Source: Massilia cavernae (GTDB lineage Bacteria; Pseudomonadota; Gammaproteobacteria; Burkholderiales; Burkholderiaceae_D). From it: a DNA stretch of 64,000 nucleotides. Below the pieces are notes generated by a model. That model did not search any database. It was not told the DNA's origin and saw only the letters and a list, made by a program, of their open reading frames with translations. How positions within the stretch are numbered: position 1 is the stretch's first letter; each line of letters starts with the position of its first letter. The translations under genes and the position numbers were made by a program. This document shows positions 1 through 8,486 of this stretch, in pieces. Where the stretch lies: positions 1 to 64,000 of the forward strand of contig NZ_QYUP01000113.1 in NCBI RefSeq assembly GCF_003590855.1. Reading direction: 5' to 3'.

Positions 1-1
1 G

Positions 2-160
2 TGGGTGATCAGCCTGGTCACGGGCGGCTACCTGTTCGGCAACATCCCCATCATCCGCGACAACCTGACCGCCATCGTGCTGGTCGGCGTGGGCGCGGCC
101 ATCATACCGCTCGCCCTCGGCGGCCTGTACAAGTTCGGCCGCAAGTTGCTCAGCCGCTGA
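2..160 (+). CDS. DedA family membrane protein, C-terminal fragment
   Basis: The window opens inside this gene, so only the last 52 codons are seen, read in frame 2 and ending at TGA 158-160. The residues show a hydrophobic helix, a short loop with the LFGNIPIIRDN pattern, a second hydrophobic helix and a basic tail (YKFGRKLLSR). This is how DedA/SNARE-associated (VTT) proteins end. The family comprises inner-membrane proteins linked to undecaprenyl-phosphate or phospholipid flipping and envelope homeostasis. Substrate and subfamily cannot be told from this piece. Confidence 0.7.
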   Translation, partial: WVISLVTGGYLFGNIPIIRDNLTAIVLVGVGAAIIPLALGGLYKFGRKLLSR

Positions 161-269
161 TTGACTGCTTGATACGCGCGATCTTTATCGCGCGGTAGTT
201 TCCGCGCGGACTCAAGTTACCCGGGTTCGCGCCGATAAACCAGACTGTAAGCCTACTTTCTGGATTCCC

Positions 270-1328
270 ATGCGTAACCTGTTCGTCCTCTCTGCTTGCA
301 GCTTCGCCATCGCGGCGGCAAGTGCGAAAGAACCAGCGACTAGCCCCGCCGTCGCGCCGTCCGCCCGCGCCGCCGCGGCGGCCGCCGCATCCACGCCGGC
401 CGCCGGCAAGGCCGCCGCGTCGATTCCTTCGATTGTGCCTGCCATCGCCAAGCCGAAGGCGCCGTCGGCCGCCGAGCAGCGCGCCATCGAAGAGCAGGCC
501 GAGCTCGACCTGCAAGCCAAGATCGCCGCCCGCATCGCCGAAATGCGCGCCAACCAGGCCGAGCGCATTGCCGCCGCCGCCCGCGCGCGCAAGGCGACGG
601 AAGCGAAGAAGCGCAAGCAGGCCGAGGTCGTCGCCAAGCCGATGCCGGCCAACGGCACCCACTGGTCGTACGAGGGCGAGTTCGGCCCGGCCAACTGGAG
701 CAAGATCAATTCGAAGTGGGCGTCATGCGGGACCGGCAACCGCCAGTCGCCGATCGACATCCGCGACGGCATGAAGGTCGAGCTGGAGAAGATCGCCTTC
801 GACTACAAGCCGTCGACCTTCAGCGTGATCGACAACGGCCACACCGTGCAGGTGACTGTTGCCGGTGGTAATTTCCTGACGGTGCAGAACCGTTCGTACG
901 AGCTGCAGCAGTTCCACTTCCACCGTCCATCGGAAGAACGCATCAACGGCAAGAGTTTCGAGATGGTGGTGCACCTGGTGCACAAGGATGCCGAGGGCAA
1001 GCTGGCGGTGCTGGCGGTGCTGCTCGAGCGCGGCGCCGCGCAGGGCACGATCCAGACCGTGTGGAACAACCTGCCGCTGGAAAAGCACGACACGGTGACG
1101 CCGTCGGTGGTGCTGGACGTGGCCGAGCTGCTGCCGGAAAAACGCGACTACTTCATGTACATGGGATCGCTGACTACGCCGCCGTGCACCGAAGGCGTGC
1201 TGTGGATGGTGATGAAGCAGCCGATGCAAGCGTCGCCGCAGCAGATGGCGCTGTTTAGCCGGCTGTATCCGATGAATGCACGTCCGGTGCAGGCCAGCTC
1301 GGGCCGCGTGATCAAAGAGTCGAATTAA
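270..1328 (+). CDS. periplasmic alpha-class carbonic anhydrase with long N-terminal linker
   Basis: Catalyses reversible CO2 hydration, probably in the periplasm. The 352-residue product starts with a signal peptide (about 1-19), then an Ala/Pro-rich stretch (20-65) and a charged Ala/Lys/Glu helix likely to form a coiled coil (66-122). The alpha-CA domain runs from about 130 to 348. The zinc ligands are visible as H216, H218 (QFHFH) and H235 (VHLVH), and the conserved TTPP turn is at 302-305. Typical bacterial alpha enzymes are about 230-250 residues, so roughly 100 residues are an added tether that may hold the enzyme near the wall or membrane. It stands alone between DedA and a repeat. Family assignment is secure; the linker's role is inferred. 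Confidence 0.92.
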   Translation: MRNLFVLSACSFAIAAASAKEPATSPAVAPSARAAAAAAASTPAAGKAAASIPSIVPAIAKPKAPSAAEQRAIEEQAELDLQAKIAARIAEMRANQAERIAAAARARKATEAKKRKQAEVVAKPMPANGTHWSYEGEFGPANWSKINSKWASCGTGNRQSPIDIRDGMKVELEKIAFDYKPSTFSVIDNGHTVQVTVAGGNFLTVQNRSYELQQFHFHRPSEERINGKSFEMVVHLVHKDAEGKLAVLAVLLERGAAQGTIQTVWNNLPLEKHDTVTPSVVLDVAELLPEKRDYFMYMGSLTTPPCTEGVLWMVMKQPMQASPQQMALFSRLYPMNARPVQASSGRVIKESN

Positions 1329-1336
1329 GAAGGATC

Positions 1337-1501
1337 GTAGGGCGGATAAGCGAAGCGGTGTAGCAGGGGTTTCGAATCGCATGCGATTCGCCTGCGAAAC
1401 GGCATCCGCTTGCAAGCGGATGCTCCTTAGCGAAGCATCCGCCATTGTACGCGTCAACGTGGCGCATCTAATGGCGGGTGCGCTACGCTTACCCGCCCTA
1501 C
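1337..1501. repeat. composite palindromic intergenic repeat, copy 1
   Basis: Outer arms GTAGGGCGGATAAGCG and the matching CCGCCCTAC end form a long imperfect inverted repeat between the carbonic anhydrase and the convergent mutarotase gene. Inside sits a 70-bp module (1357-1426) with two perfect palindromes, GAATCGCATGCGATTC (1374-1389) and CATCCGCTTGCAAGCGGATG (1403-1422). Related copies lie at 11486, 20466, 26567 and 48990. It is not coding. It may fold as a bidirectional transcript end. Confidence 0.85.
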
Positions 1502-1522
1502 GGGCTTAACGTGATTTGATCT

Positions 1523-2332
1523 TTATTCCGCCGGAACGGCGGTAATGATGTGCCACCCGCGCCACGATTCTTCCGGCGCCAGCGTCCGCGGCGCGATCGT
1601 CGCCGGTTCTATACACACGAACCGGTCGTATTCCTCGTCGCCCATGTCCACCAGCGCTGCCGCATCGGCCGCGCCCGGGTTCCAGATCACGGCGTCCGGG
1701 AACCCTTCCTGCTCCAGCTTCAGCGTGCCGTGCCCCGAACGCAGCGCCAGCGGGCCCTCGACGCCGAAGTAGATGTGGTCGTACTTGTCGGTGATGGCAA
1801 ACTCGCCTTCCTGCACGCCGTCGATGCGCACCTTGCCCAGCTCGTCGACCAGGAAGTAGGTGTGCAGCGCGCCCGAGAACTCGAAAGGCGCTTCGCCTGT
1901 ATTGTGTACCGTGAGCGACAGCCGGATGTCGTCGGCCCTCACCACCACGTCTAACACCAGCTTGAACTTGTGCGGCCACGCGGCCGCCACTTCCGGTTCC
2001 AGCCATTCGTCGGTCAGCACGAAACGCGCGAACGCGGCGTCGGCGTGCGTCCCGGTTTCGGTCAGGTGCCAGTTGCTCACGCGCGCGAAACCATGCCGCA
2101 TGCCGGTGCCGCGTGCGGCGAACTGGGGGAAGATCACGGGCACGCCGCCGCGGATCGCGCGGCTGCCGTCCAGCGCCGATTTCTCGCTGAAAAACAGGCG
2201 TTCCTGCCCGTCCGCTGTCTTCCACGAGAGCAGGTGCCCGCCATACAGCGATACCACCGCCTGCGCGCCGCTTGGCGCCGTCACGCGTACCGTCGGCAGC
2301 TTGCCGTACTTGACCGTCGAATTTTCCATCAC
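1523..2332 (-). CDS. D-hexose-6-phosphate mutarotase (aldose 1-epimerase family)
   Basis: A cytosolic enzyme that interconverts alpha and beta anomers of glucose-6-phosphate and related hexose phosphates. The 269-residue length and the motif series match the YeaD group of the galactose-mutarotase fold. An early GGHLLSW motif, then FPQFA with the preceding GGVPVIFP, the RHGFAR motif (about 88-93) carrying the catalytic His, and the late glutamate-containing segment (WNPG...DMGDEEY, about 216-235) are all present. The start ATG at 2332 lies 9 bp after the stop of amiC upstream on the same strand, so amiC-mutarotase co-transcription is likely. Confidence 0.88.
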   Translation of the reverse strand: MMENSTVKYGKLPTVRVTAPSGAQAVVSLYGGHLLSWKTADGQERLFFSEKSALDGSRAIRGGVPVIFPQFAARGTGMRHGFARVSNWHLTETGTHADAAFARFVLTDEWLEPEVAAAWPHKFKLVLDVVVRADDIRLSLTVHNTGEAPFEFSGALHTYFLVDELGKVRIDGVQEGEFAITDKYDHIYFGVEGPLALRSGHGTLKLEQEGFPDAVIWNPGAADAAALVDMGDEEYDRFVCIEPATIAPRTLAPEESWRGWHIITAVPAE

Positions 2333-2341
2333 GCTGTGTCC

Positions 2342-3712
2342 TTAGGTAATCCGGCTCTTGGCCATCGGCGGATTCTTCGCGAAATAACTCTTGATGCCTT
2401 TGGTGACTGCCGCCGCGATCTGGTCCTGGTAGCCATTGTCGCGCAGTTTGGCTTCTTCTTCCGGGTTCGAGATGAACGCGGTTTCGATCAGGATCGATGG
2501 AATGTCCGGCGCCTTCAGCACCGCAAACCCGGCCTGCTCCACCGAGGCCTTGTGCAGGCGCGCGAAGCCGCCGATTTCGGTCAGCACCGCCTTGCCAAGC
2601 TTCAGGCTGTCGTTGATCTGCGCGGTCGTCGACAGGTCCAGCAGCACGCTGGCGAGCTGGAGGTCGTGGCCGCCCATGTTGACGCCGCCGATGGCATCGG
2701 CCAGGTTTTCCTTGGTCGCGAGCCAGCGCGCGGCGCTGGAGCTGGCGCCACGTTCGGACAGCACGAACACCGACGAGCCGCGCGCGCTCGGTTTCATGAA
2801 CGCGTCCGCGTGGATCGATACGAACAGGTCTGCCTGCACCTTGCGCGCCTTCGCGACGCGGGTGCCGAGCGGGACGAAGTAGTCGCCGTCGCGCGTGAGC
2901 ATCACGCGCACATTGGGCAGCTCTTCCAGCTTGAACTTGAGGCGCTTCGCAATGGACAGCACGATGTCCTTCTCGCGCGTGCCGGCCGCGCCGATCGCGC
3001 CCGGGTCTTCGCCGCCATGGCCGGGGTCGAGCGCGATGGTCACCATGCGCACCACGCTCGGCTTCGCGGGCGCGGGCCCCGGTGCTGCGGCTTTGGTGGG
3101 CGCCACGGTTTCCGGCGTCACCACCGCCATCGCGGGCAGCCTGGCAAGCGGATCGGCCACCGCCGGCGCTGGCAGCTCCGGCCTGCCGCCTGGCGCGAGG
3201 TCGTCGCGCATCCACTCGCCTTTTTCGATCATCTGGGCGATCGGGTCGCTAGGTGCCACCGGGTACAGGTCGAAGATCAGGCGGTGCTTGTAGCTGCCCA
3301 CCGGCGCCAGCGTAAATACCTGCGGCCGCACTTCTTCCTTCAGGTCGAACACCAGCCGCACCACGTTGGGCCGGTTCTGGCCCACGCGCACCTGCTTGAT
3401 GTACGGGTCTTCCGATTCGATTTTCGCGACCAGGCTTTTCAGGGTCGGGTTCAGCTCCAGCCCTTCGATGTCGACCACCAGGCGCTGCGGGTCCGGCACG
3501 ATGAAGTGCGTGGCCTTCAGGTTGGTGTCGTTTTCGAGCGTGACGCGGGTGTAGTCATCGGCCGGCCAGACGCGCACCGCGAGGATCTGCGCGGCCTGTG
3601 CCGGCAGCGGCGACAGCACCGACAGCAGCAGCGTGCCGCCGGCTTTCAGGATGGTGCGTCGCTTGAGCGGCGTGGCGGTCAAGGGAAGGGGAATGTGAGG
3701 CGGTCGAGGCAT
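2342..3712 (-). CDS. amiC: N-acetylmuramoyl-L-alanine amidase (AmiC type, Tat-exported)
   Basis: A zinc amidase that cuts the amide bond between MurNAc and the stem peptide to split septal murein during daughter-cell separation. The 456-residue product begins with a twin-arginine-like signal (KRRTILKAGG around 17-26, cleavage near AQA-AQ 40). An AMIN murein/septum-targeting domain follows (about 43-150), then a Pro/Ala linker (150-220) and an Amidase_3 domain (224-445). Zinc ligands H232 (DPGHGG), E247 and H301 (SIHAD) and the catalytic glutamate in the late IETAF motif are visible. The 5' end overlaps the 3' end of tsaE by 34 bp, a common betaproteobacterial tsaE-amiC arrangement. Confidence 0.93.
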   Translation of the reverse strand: MPRPPHIPLPLTATPLKRRTILKAGGTLLLSVLSPLPAQAAQILAVRVWPADDYTRVTLENDTNLKATHFIVPDPQRLVVDIEGLELNPTLKSLVAKIESEDPYIKQVRVGQNRPNVVRLVFDLKEEVRPQVFTLAPVGSYKHRLIFDLYPVAPSDPIAQMIEKGEWMRDDLAPGGRPELPAPAVADPLARLPAMAVVTPETVAPTKAAAPGPAPAKPSVVRMVTIALDPGHGGEDPGAIGAAGTREKDIVLSIAKRLKFKLEELPNVRVMLTRDGDYFVPLGTRVAKARKVQADLFVSIHADAFMKPSARGSSVFVLSERGASSSAARWLATKENLADAIGGVNMGGHDLQLASVLLDLSTTAQINDSLKLGKAVLTEIGGFARLHKASVEQAGFAVLKAPDIPSILIETAFISNPEEEAKLRDNGYQDQIAAAVTKGIKSYFAKNPPMAKSRIT

Positions 3713-4161
3713 AGCGAGCCCAAGTGGGACAACGCTTGCAATTCTACATCACGGCCCTGTCCAGCAACACTCAGGGAAACATTCAAGTCGGGTGGCGGCA
3801 ACACCGGATCGGCCTTTTCCGGCCATTCGACGATGCAGATGTTGTGGCCGTTGAAGTCCTCGCGGAATCCGGCGTCGAGGAATTCCTCCGCGCTGGACAT
3901 GCGGTACAGGTCGAAATGGATCACGTTGACCGTTTCGCCACCCAGCACGATGCGGTACGGCTCCGACAGCGTGTAGGTGGGGCTCTTGACCGTGCCCACG
4001 TGGCCGGCCGCGTGCAGCAGCGCGCGCGTGAGCGCGGTCTTGCCGGCGCCGAGGTCGCCGTGCAGGTGGATCGCCAGGCCGGGAACCAGGGCGCGCGCCA
4101 GCGCGGCGCCCAGTGCCGCGGTGGCGGTTTCGTCGTTCAGATGGGTCTTCAAGTGCTGCAT
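3679..4161 (-). CDS. tsaE: tRNA threonylcarbamoyladenosine biosynthesis ATPase TsaE
   Basis: A P-loop ATPase of the TsaBDE complex that makes N6-threonylcarbamoyladenosine at A37 of ANN-decoding tRNAs. The product is 160 residues, the usual size. The Walker A motif GDLGAGKT is at 35-42, followed by the KSPTYTL switch segment and the HFDLYR and VEWPEK motifs typical of the family. It is the first gene of a tsaE-amiC-mutarotase run and overlaps amiC. The partner TsaD is encoded separately in this window (25442-26512). The gene is divergent from queG, with about 60 bp between the starts. Two tRNA-modification genes thus sit back to back. Confidence 0.93.
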   Translation of the reverse strand: MQHLKTHLNDETATAALGAALARALVPGLAIHLHGDLGAGKTALTRALLHAAGHVGTVKSPTYTLSEPYRIVLGGETVNVIHFDLYRMSSAEEFLDAGFREDFNGHNICIVEWPEKADPVLPPPDLNVSLSVAGQGRDVELQALSHLGSLCLDRLTFPFP

Positions 4162-4220
4162 CGAATAGAATGTGAGTTAAGTCCTGCCCTACGGCAGGCG
4201 CTATTTTAATCCTGCCGAGC

Positions 4221-5312
4221 ATGCTTCACTCAGAACCCGACCTGCAACAACTCGCGCGCGCCATCAAGCAATGGGGCGCCGAGCTTGGATTTGCCGATGT
4301 CCGTATCGCCGACGTCGACCTGTCGCACGCCGAAGCGGGCCTGCAGGCCTGGCTGGATGCGGGCCGCCATGGCGAAATGGATTATATGGCAAGCCACGGC
4401 ATGAAGCGCGCGCGGCCGGCCGAACTGGTTCCCGGCACGGTGCGCGCGATCTGCGCGCGCATGGACTACCTGCCCATGAGCACCCGGCCCGACTGGCGCG
4501 AGACCGAGGTCGCGCGCCTGTCCGATCCGCAGGCCGCCGTGGTGTCGGTCTACGCGCGTGGCCGCGACTATCACAAGGTGCTGCGCAGCCGCCTGCAGCA
4601 GCTGGCCGAGCGCGTGACGCAGGCCATCGGCGAGTACGGCTACCGGGTGTTTACCGACTCGGCGCCGGTGATGGAATTGCCGCTGGCGGAAAAGGCGGGC
4701 CTGGGCTGGCGCGGCAAGCACACGCTGATGCTGAACCGCGAAGCGGGCTCGATGTACTTCCTGGGCGAGATCCTGGTCGACCTGCCGCTGCCGGTCGACG
4801 AGCCGGCCAGCGCCCATTGCGGCCAGTGCCAGGCCTGCATCGACGTCTGCCCGACGCAGGCGATCCTGGGGCCGGGCCGGCTCGACGCGCGCCGCTGCAT
4901 CTCCTACCTGACCATCGAATTGAAAAGCAGCATCCCGGAAGACCTGCGCCCGCTGATCGGCAACCGCGTTTACGGCTGCGACGACTGCCAGACCGCCTGC
5001 CCGTGGAACAAGTTCGCGCAGCGCGCTTCAGTGCCTGACTTCGATGAGCGCAATGGCCTCGGCAGCGCCAGCATGGTGGAGCTGTTTGCCTGGACCGAGG
5101 AAGAATTCAACCGCCGCCTCGAAGGCAGCCCGATCCGCCGCATCGGCCATGAACGCTGGCTGCGCAATATCGCCGTCGGTCTGGGCAATGCCGCCGGCAG
5201 CGTGAAGGGCGACGCCGGGATTGTGGCGGCCTTGCGCGCGCGCGCCGATCATCCGTCGGAGATGGTGCGCGAGCATGTGGCGTGGGCGCTGGCGCGCCAT
5301 ACCTCGGATTAA
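4221..5312 (+). CDS. queG: epoxyqueuosine reductase QueG
   Basis: A cobalamin-dependent iron-sulfur enzyme for the last step of queuosine synthesis, reducing epoxyqueuosine to queuosine in tRNA. The product is 363 residues, family-typical. The N-terminal half is the cobalamin-binding reductase domain. Two 4Fe-4S binding motifs are clear: CGQCQACIDVCP (about 198-209) and CDDCQTACPWN (about 252-262). A C-terminal HEAT-like region ends at 363. The gene is divergent from tsaE, and its stop overlaps the stop of the convergent DUF3052-like gene by 4 bp. Confidence 0.95.
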   Translation: MLHSEPDLQQLARAIKQWGAELGFADVRIADVDLSHAEAGLQAWLDAGRHGEMDYMASHGMKRARPAELVPGTVRAICARMDYLPMSTRPDWRETEVARLSDPQAAVVSVYARGRDYHKVLRSRLQQLAERVTQAIGEYGYRVFTDSAPVMELPLAEKAGLGWRGKHTLMLNREAGSMYFLGEILVDLPLPVDEPASAHCGQCQACIDVCPTQAILGPGRLDARRCISYLTIELKSSIPEDLRPLIGNRVYGCDDCQTACPWNKFAQRASVPDFDERNGLGSASMVELFAWTEEEFNRRLEGSPIRRIGHERWLRNIAVGLGNAAGSVKGDAGIVAALRARADHPSEMVREHVAWALARHTSD

Positions 5313-5689
5313 AGGCGCTTGAGGCGCAGCGCCGACCAGTCGCTGTCGATGGAAATCATCGCCACGCCGGTGACGCCGTTCTCCTTGCAGTAGGCGTTGA
5401 TGGTGTCGCGGTTGATGTCGGTGGCCTTCGACGCGGTCTGCTTCAGGTAGGCGATCCACAACGATCCTTTTTCGCCCAGGCGCGCCAGCGCCGGCGGCAG
5501 CAGCTCCTCCAGCTGCTTGCGGTTCAGTGCGAACACCAGTACCACGTCGGCAGGCGTGTCGCCCCCGGCCACCAGCTCCCTGGGCAGCTGTTCCACTATC
5601 CGCGGATGGGCCTCGCCGTTGAGGATCGCCATGGATTTGGCGTTCTTCAGGTACATCTTGTCCGCTATCGTTTTCTCGCTCATCTGCAT
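5309..5689 (-). CDS. DUF3052-like small cytosolic protein
   Basis: A 126-residue protein without signal or membrane segments. The central part (DVVLVFALNRKQLEELLP, then a small-residue turn and LWIAYLKQTASKATDI) and the end (VAMISIDSDWSALRLKR) match what I recall of the DUF3052 fold: a Rossmann-like domain ending in a conserved Asp-x-x-Trp-Ser-x-Leu motif. No activity is known to me. The start was placed at 5689 because an AGGAC Shine-Dalgarno precedes that ATG; a farther in-frame start at 5746 lacks one. It is convergent with queG (4-bp overlap). Confidence 0.65.
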   Translation of the reverse strand: MQMSEKTIADKMYLKNAKSMAILNGEAHPRIVEQLPRELVAGGDTPADVVLVFALNRKQLEELLPPALARLGEKGSLWIAYLKQTASKATDINRDTINAYCKENGVTGVAMISIDSDWSALRLKRL

Positions 5690-5791
5690 GCCGTCCTGTT
5701 TGTTCCGAACACTTGTGGCGATGTTATCAGCATTCGCGGCGCGCACGATTCGGCGAATTGAACGGGACTTAACGGGACGGTAAACATGCGG

Positions 5792-6376
5792 CTACTTCAG
5801 CAGGCCGGCCAGTTCGACCACGGTCTTCACCTGCATTTTTTCCAGGATGTTCGACCTGTGTACCTCGACGGTGCGCATGCTGATGCCCAGCTCGTCGGCA
5901 ACCACCTTGTTCATCTTGCCGGCCAAAATACGGTCGAGCACTTCACGCTCGCGCGCCGACAGGGTGGCCAGCCGCGCATGCACCTGCGCCGCATTGCCGG
6001 CCGTGCGCGAGGCCGCCAGCGCCTCCTGCACGCGGTCCATCAGCTGGTTGTCGTTGAACGGCTTTTCGACGAAGTCGAAGGCGCCGCGCTTGAGCGTATC
6101 GACCGCCATCGGTACGTCGCCATGGCCGGTCAGGAAGATCACCGGGATGCGCGCCGTGAGCCCGCGCGCGGCCAGCTGGTCGAACACGGCCACGCCGTTC
6201 AGGTCGGGCATGCGCACATCGAGCAGCACGCAGTCGCCGTCCTGCGCGAAGCGCTCGCCGGCGCTGTCGAGGAAGGCCTGCGCGCTGGCGTAGGTGCAGG
6301 CTTCGATGCCGCGCGAGCGGGCCAGCCAGGCCAGCGAGTCGCGGATCACGTCTTCGTCGTCGACGATGTGCAGCAT
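5792..6376 (-). CDS. FixJ/DctR-type response regulator
   Basis: A transcriptional activator controlled by phosphorylation. The receiver domain (1-118) has the acidic pair D6/D7, phosphoacceptor D53 (LLDVRMPD), T83 and K105 (EKPF). A LuxR-type helix-turn-helix follows (about 133-192), giving the 194-residue FixJ layout. It lies 29 bp downstream of its cognate histidine kinase on the same strand, and the pair is divergent from a TRAP dicarboxylate-binding protein. By analogy with Rhodobacter DctS/DctR it probably activates that gene in response to C4-dicarboxylates or a similar acid. The target is inferred from position only. Confidence 0.85.
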   Translation of the reverse strand: MLHIVDDEDVIRDSLAWLARSRGIEACTYASAQAFLDSAGERFAQDGDCVLLDVRMPDLNGVAVFDQLAARGLTARIPVIFLTGHGDVPMAVDTLKRGAFDFVEKPFNDNQLMDRVQEALAASRTAGNAAQVHARLATLSAREREVLDRILAGKMNKVVADELGISMRTVEVHRSNILEKMQVKTVVELAGLLK

Positions 6377-6405
6377 GGTGTGGTCTCCGGTTTCTTGTTA
6401 GTGGC

Positions 6406-8379
6406 TCAGGATGCGCGCGGCTCGGCCGGCAGTGCAAACGTGAACACGGTGCCGCCGCCGGGGTTGGGCCGGTGGTTCAGCGTACCGCCGTGGAATTCGA
6501 TGGCGCTGCGGCAGATCGACAGGCCCATGCCCATGCCTTCCGCCTTGGTCGAGAAAAAGGGCGAGAACAGGCGGCTGTTGACGTCGTCCGTGATGCCGTG
6601 GCCATTGTCGGTCACCGACACTTCGACGCGCCCATTGGCCGCCGTCGCGTCGATGCGCAGGATGCGGCGTTCGGGCGGGATGTCCTGCATCGCCTCGACG
6701 CCGTTGCGGGTCAGGTTAAGCAGCACCTGTTCGAGCATCATGCGGTCGGCGCGCACCGCCGGCAAGGCAGGATCGATGTGTACCTGCAGCGCCACGAAGT
6801 ATTTGCGCGCCTGCAGTTCCACCAGCGCGCGCACGCCTTCGACCACGCTCCTGATGTCGATGAGCTGCCGCTCCGGCTCGCGCTTCTTCACGAATTCGTG
6901 CACGCTGCGGATGATCTGCCCGGCGCGCTGGGCCTGCAGGTTGGCCTGTTCCAGCGCGGGCCTGAGCGTGTCGGCGTCGACCGGCTCGCCGGCCCCGTTG
7001 GATAGCATGTTCAGCGCGCCCGATGTGTAGCTTGAAATCGCCGCCAGCGGCTGGTTCAGTTCGTGCGCCAGCATCGACGAAATCTCGCCCATGGTCGCCA
7101 GGCGCGAACCGGCCTGCAGCTTTTCCTGCTGCTGGCGGTGCAGGTCTTCCGCGATCTTGCGCTCGGAGATGTCCAGGATCGATCCCATCCAGCCGGTCTG
7201 GGTGCCGTCCTTGCCGATCAGGGGCGCTTCGAAGATCAGCACCGGGATGCGCTTGCCGTCCGAGCGCTGGAACACGGATTCGAACTGCGGCGCCACGTTC
7301 CCGGACAGTACGTCGGCGAGGCGCTGCTGGTATTCGTCCATCGCCTCAGGCGCCCAGTAAGGCATCGGCGGCGCGTGCCCAACCAGCTCCTCGGCGCTAA
7401 ACCCGACCATGCGGCAGAAGGCCGGGTTGACGTAGGTGGTGCGGCCTTCGAGGTCGCGCGCGCGCAGGCCGGTGACCATCGAGTTTTCCATCGCGGTGCG
7501 GAACGCCATCTGCTGGCGCAGCGCGCCTTCGGCCGCCAGGCGGCGTGTGATGTGGCGCCATAGCGCGGCCAGGCTGGCCAGCAGGCCAAGCGACAGCAGG
7601 ATCACCGAGCCGACCAGCAGGTTTGGCAGCAGCTCGGGCGCACCCTTGACGCTGTTGGTGGCCAGCAGCAGGTTGGCGCCGTGCAGGTCGAGCGGGCGGT
7701 TGTGGGTGTACACGCCGCGCCCCGGTCCACCCGCCGCGCGCTGCGCCAGCACGCCGTCGCCGGAGTCGATCAGGGACACGGCATTGTCCTTGGCGAACCA
7801 CCACGGCACGGTTTCATCGAGCAGCGACTTCAGGTCGTAGGTGGCGACCAGGCTGCCCGCGTAGGCGCGGTTAGGGAACAGCGGCAGGTGGTAGTCCATC
7901 AGCGCGGGCGCGCCGGCCTGCTGCGCGGCGGGATCGCTGTAGCGGCCGGCGCCGGTCTCGCGCGCCAGCATGGCCGCGTTGGCCGAAGCGCCCGCGTCGC
8001 TGCCGGTCTCGGCGCCCGCGAACGCGCGCACCTCGCCGTCCTGGCCGATCCATGCGACGCGTTTCAGTTCTGGCGCCGTCTTGCGCAAATGGTCGATGCG
8101 GGCCTGGACGGCAGCCGGTGGCAGGGCGCCGGATGCGATGTCGGCGCCGAGGTTCTGCAGGATCTCGGCATTGCGGTCGAGCGTGAAGCGGATCGCCTGC
8201 TCGACCCACAGGGTGTCGGCGATCAGCTGCTCCTGGCGCTCGTTGCTCTCCATCTGGCGCGCCTGCCACGGCAGCCAGATCAGCACCGCGAGGAACAGCA
8301 GCACCAGCAGCACCGGCAGCAACCAGCGCATCGTCCCGACAAGACGGAAGCGCGGAGCGCGAGGAAGGGTTGTCGTCAT
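6406..8379 (-). CDS. DctS-like membrane sensor histidine kinase with PAS domain
   Basis: A 657-residue two-component sensor. Transmembrane helices at about 17-36 and 251-273 enclose a periplasmic sensor region of about 210 residues. A PAS domain follows (about 291-410), then HisKA with phosphoacceptor H439 (LAHELNQPL) and an HATPase_c domain with the N, G1 (DNGHG) and G2 (GMGMGLSI) boxes. The start at 8379 puts the first helix next to a basic N-terminus; an upstream extension to 8523 would run across the divergent promoter and dctP start and is unlikely. It pairs with the FixJ-type regulator just downstream. The ligand is probably the solute bound by the neighbouring TRAP protein, an inference. 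Confidence 0.88.
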   Translation of the reverse strand: MTTTLPRAPRFRLVGTMRWLLPVLLVLLFLAVLIWLPWQARQMESNERQEQLIADTLWVEQAIRFTLDRNAEILQNLGADIASGALPPAAVQARIDHLRKTAPELKRVAWIGQDGEVRAFAGAETGSDAGASANAAMLARETGAGRYSDPAAQQAGAPALMDYHLPLFPNRAYAGSLVATYDLKSLLDETVPWWFAKDNAVSLIDSGDGVLAQRAAGGPGRGVYTHNRPLDLHGANLLLATNSVKGAPELLPNLLVGSVILLSLGLLASLAALWRHITRRLAAEGALRQQMAFRTAMENSMVTGLRARDLEGRTTYVNPAFCRMVGFSAEELVGHAPPMPYWAPEAMDEYQQRLADVLSGNVAPQFESVFQRSDGKRIPVLIFEAPLIGKDGTQTGWMGSILDISERKIAEDLHRQQQEKLQAGSRLATMGEISSMLAHELNQPLAAISSYTSGALNMLSNGAGEPVDADTLRPALEQANLQAQRAGQIIRSVHEFVKKREPERQLIDIRSVVEGVRALVELQARKYFVALQVHIDPALPAVRADRMMLEQVLLNLTRNGVEAMQDIPPERRILRIDATAANGRVEVSVTDNGHGITDDVNSRLFSPFFSTKAEGMGMGLSICRSAIEFHGGTLNHRPNPGGGTVFTFALPAEPRAS

Positions 8380-8486
8380 GGCGTAGGATGCGATCAATAT
8401 AAGCGCCGCGCTATTGTGGATTTCCGCAAGTGCGGTGCAGAATGGGGTGATCAATGATAATAGATTCCCACCCCCGAGGAGAGAAC

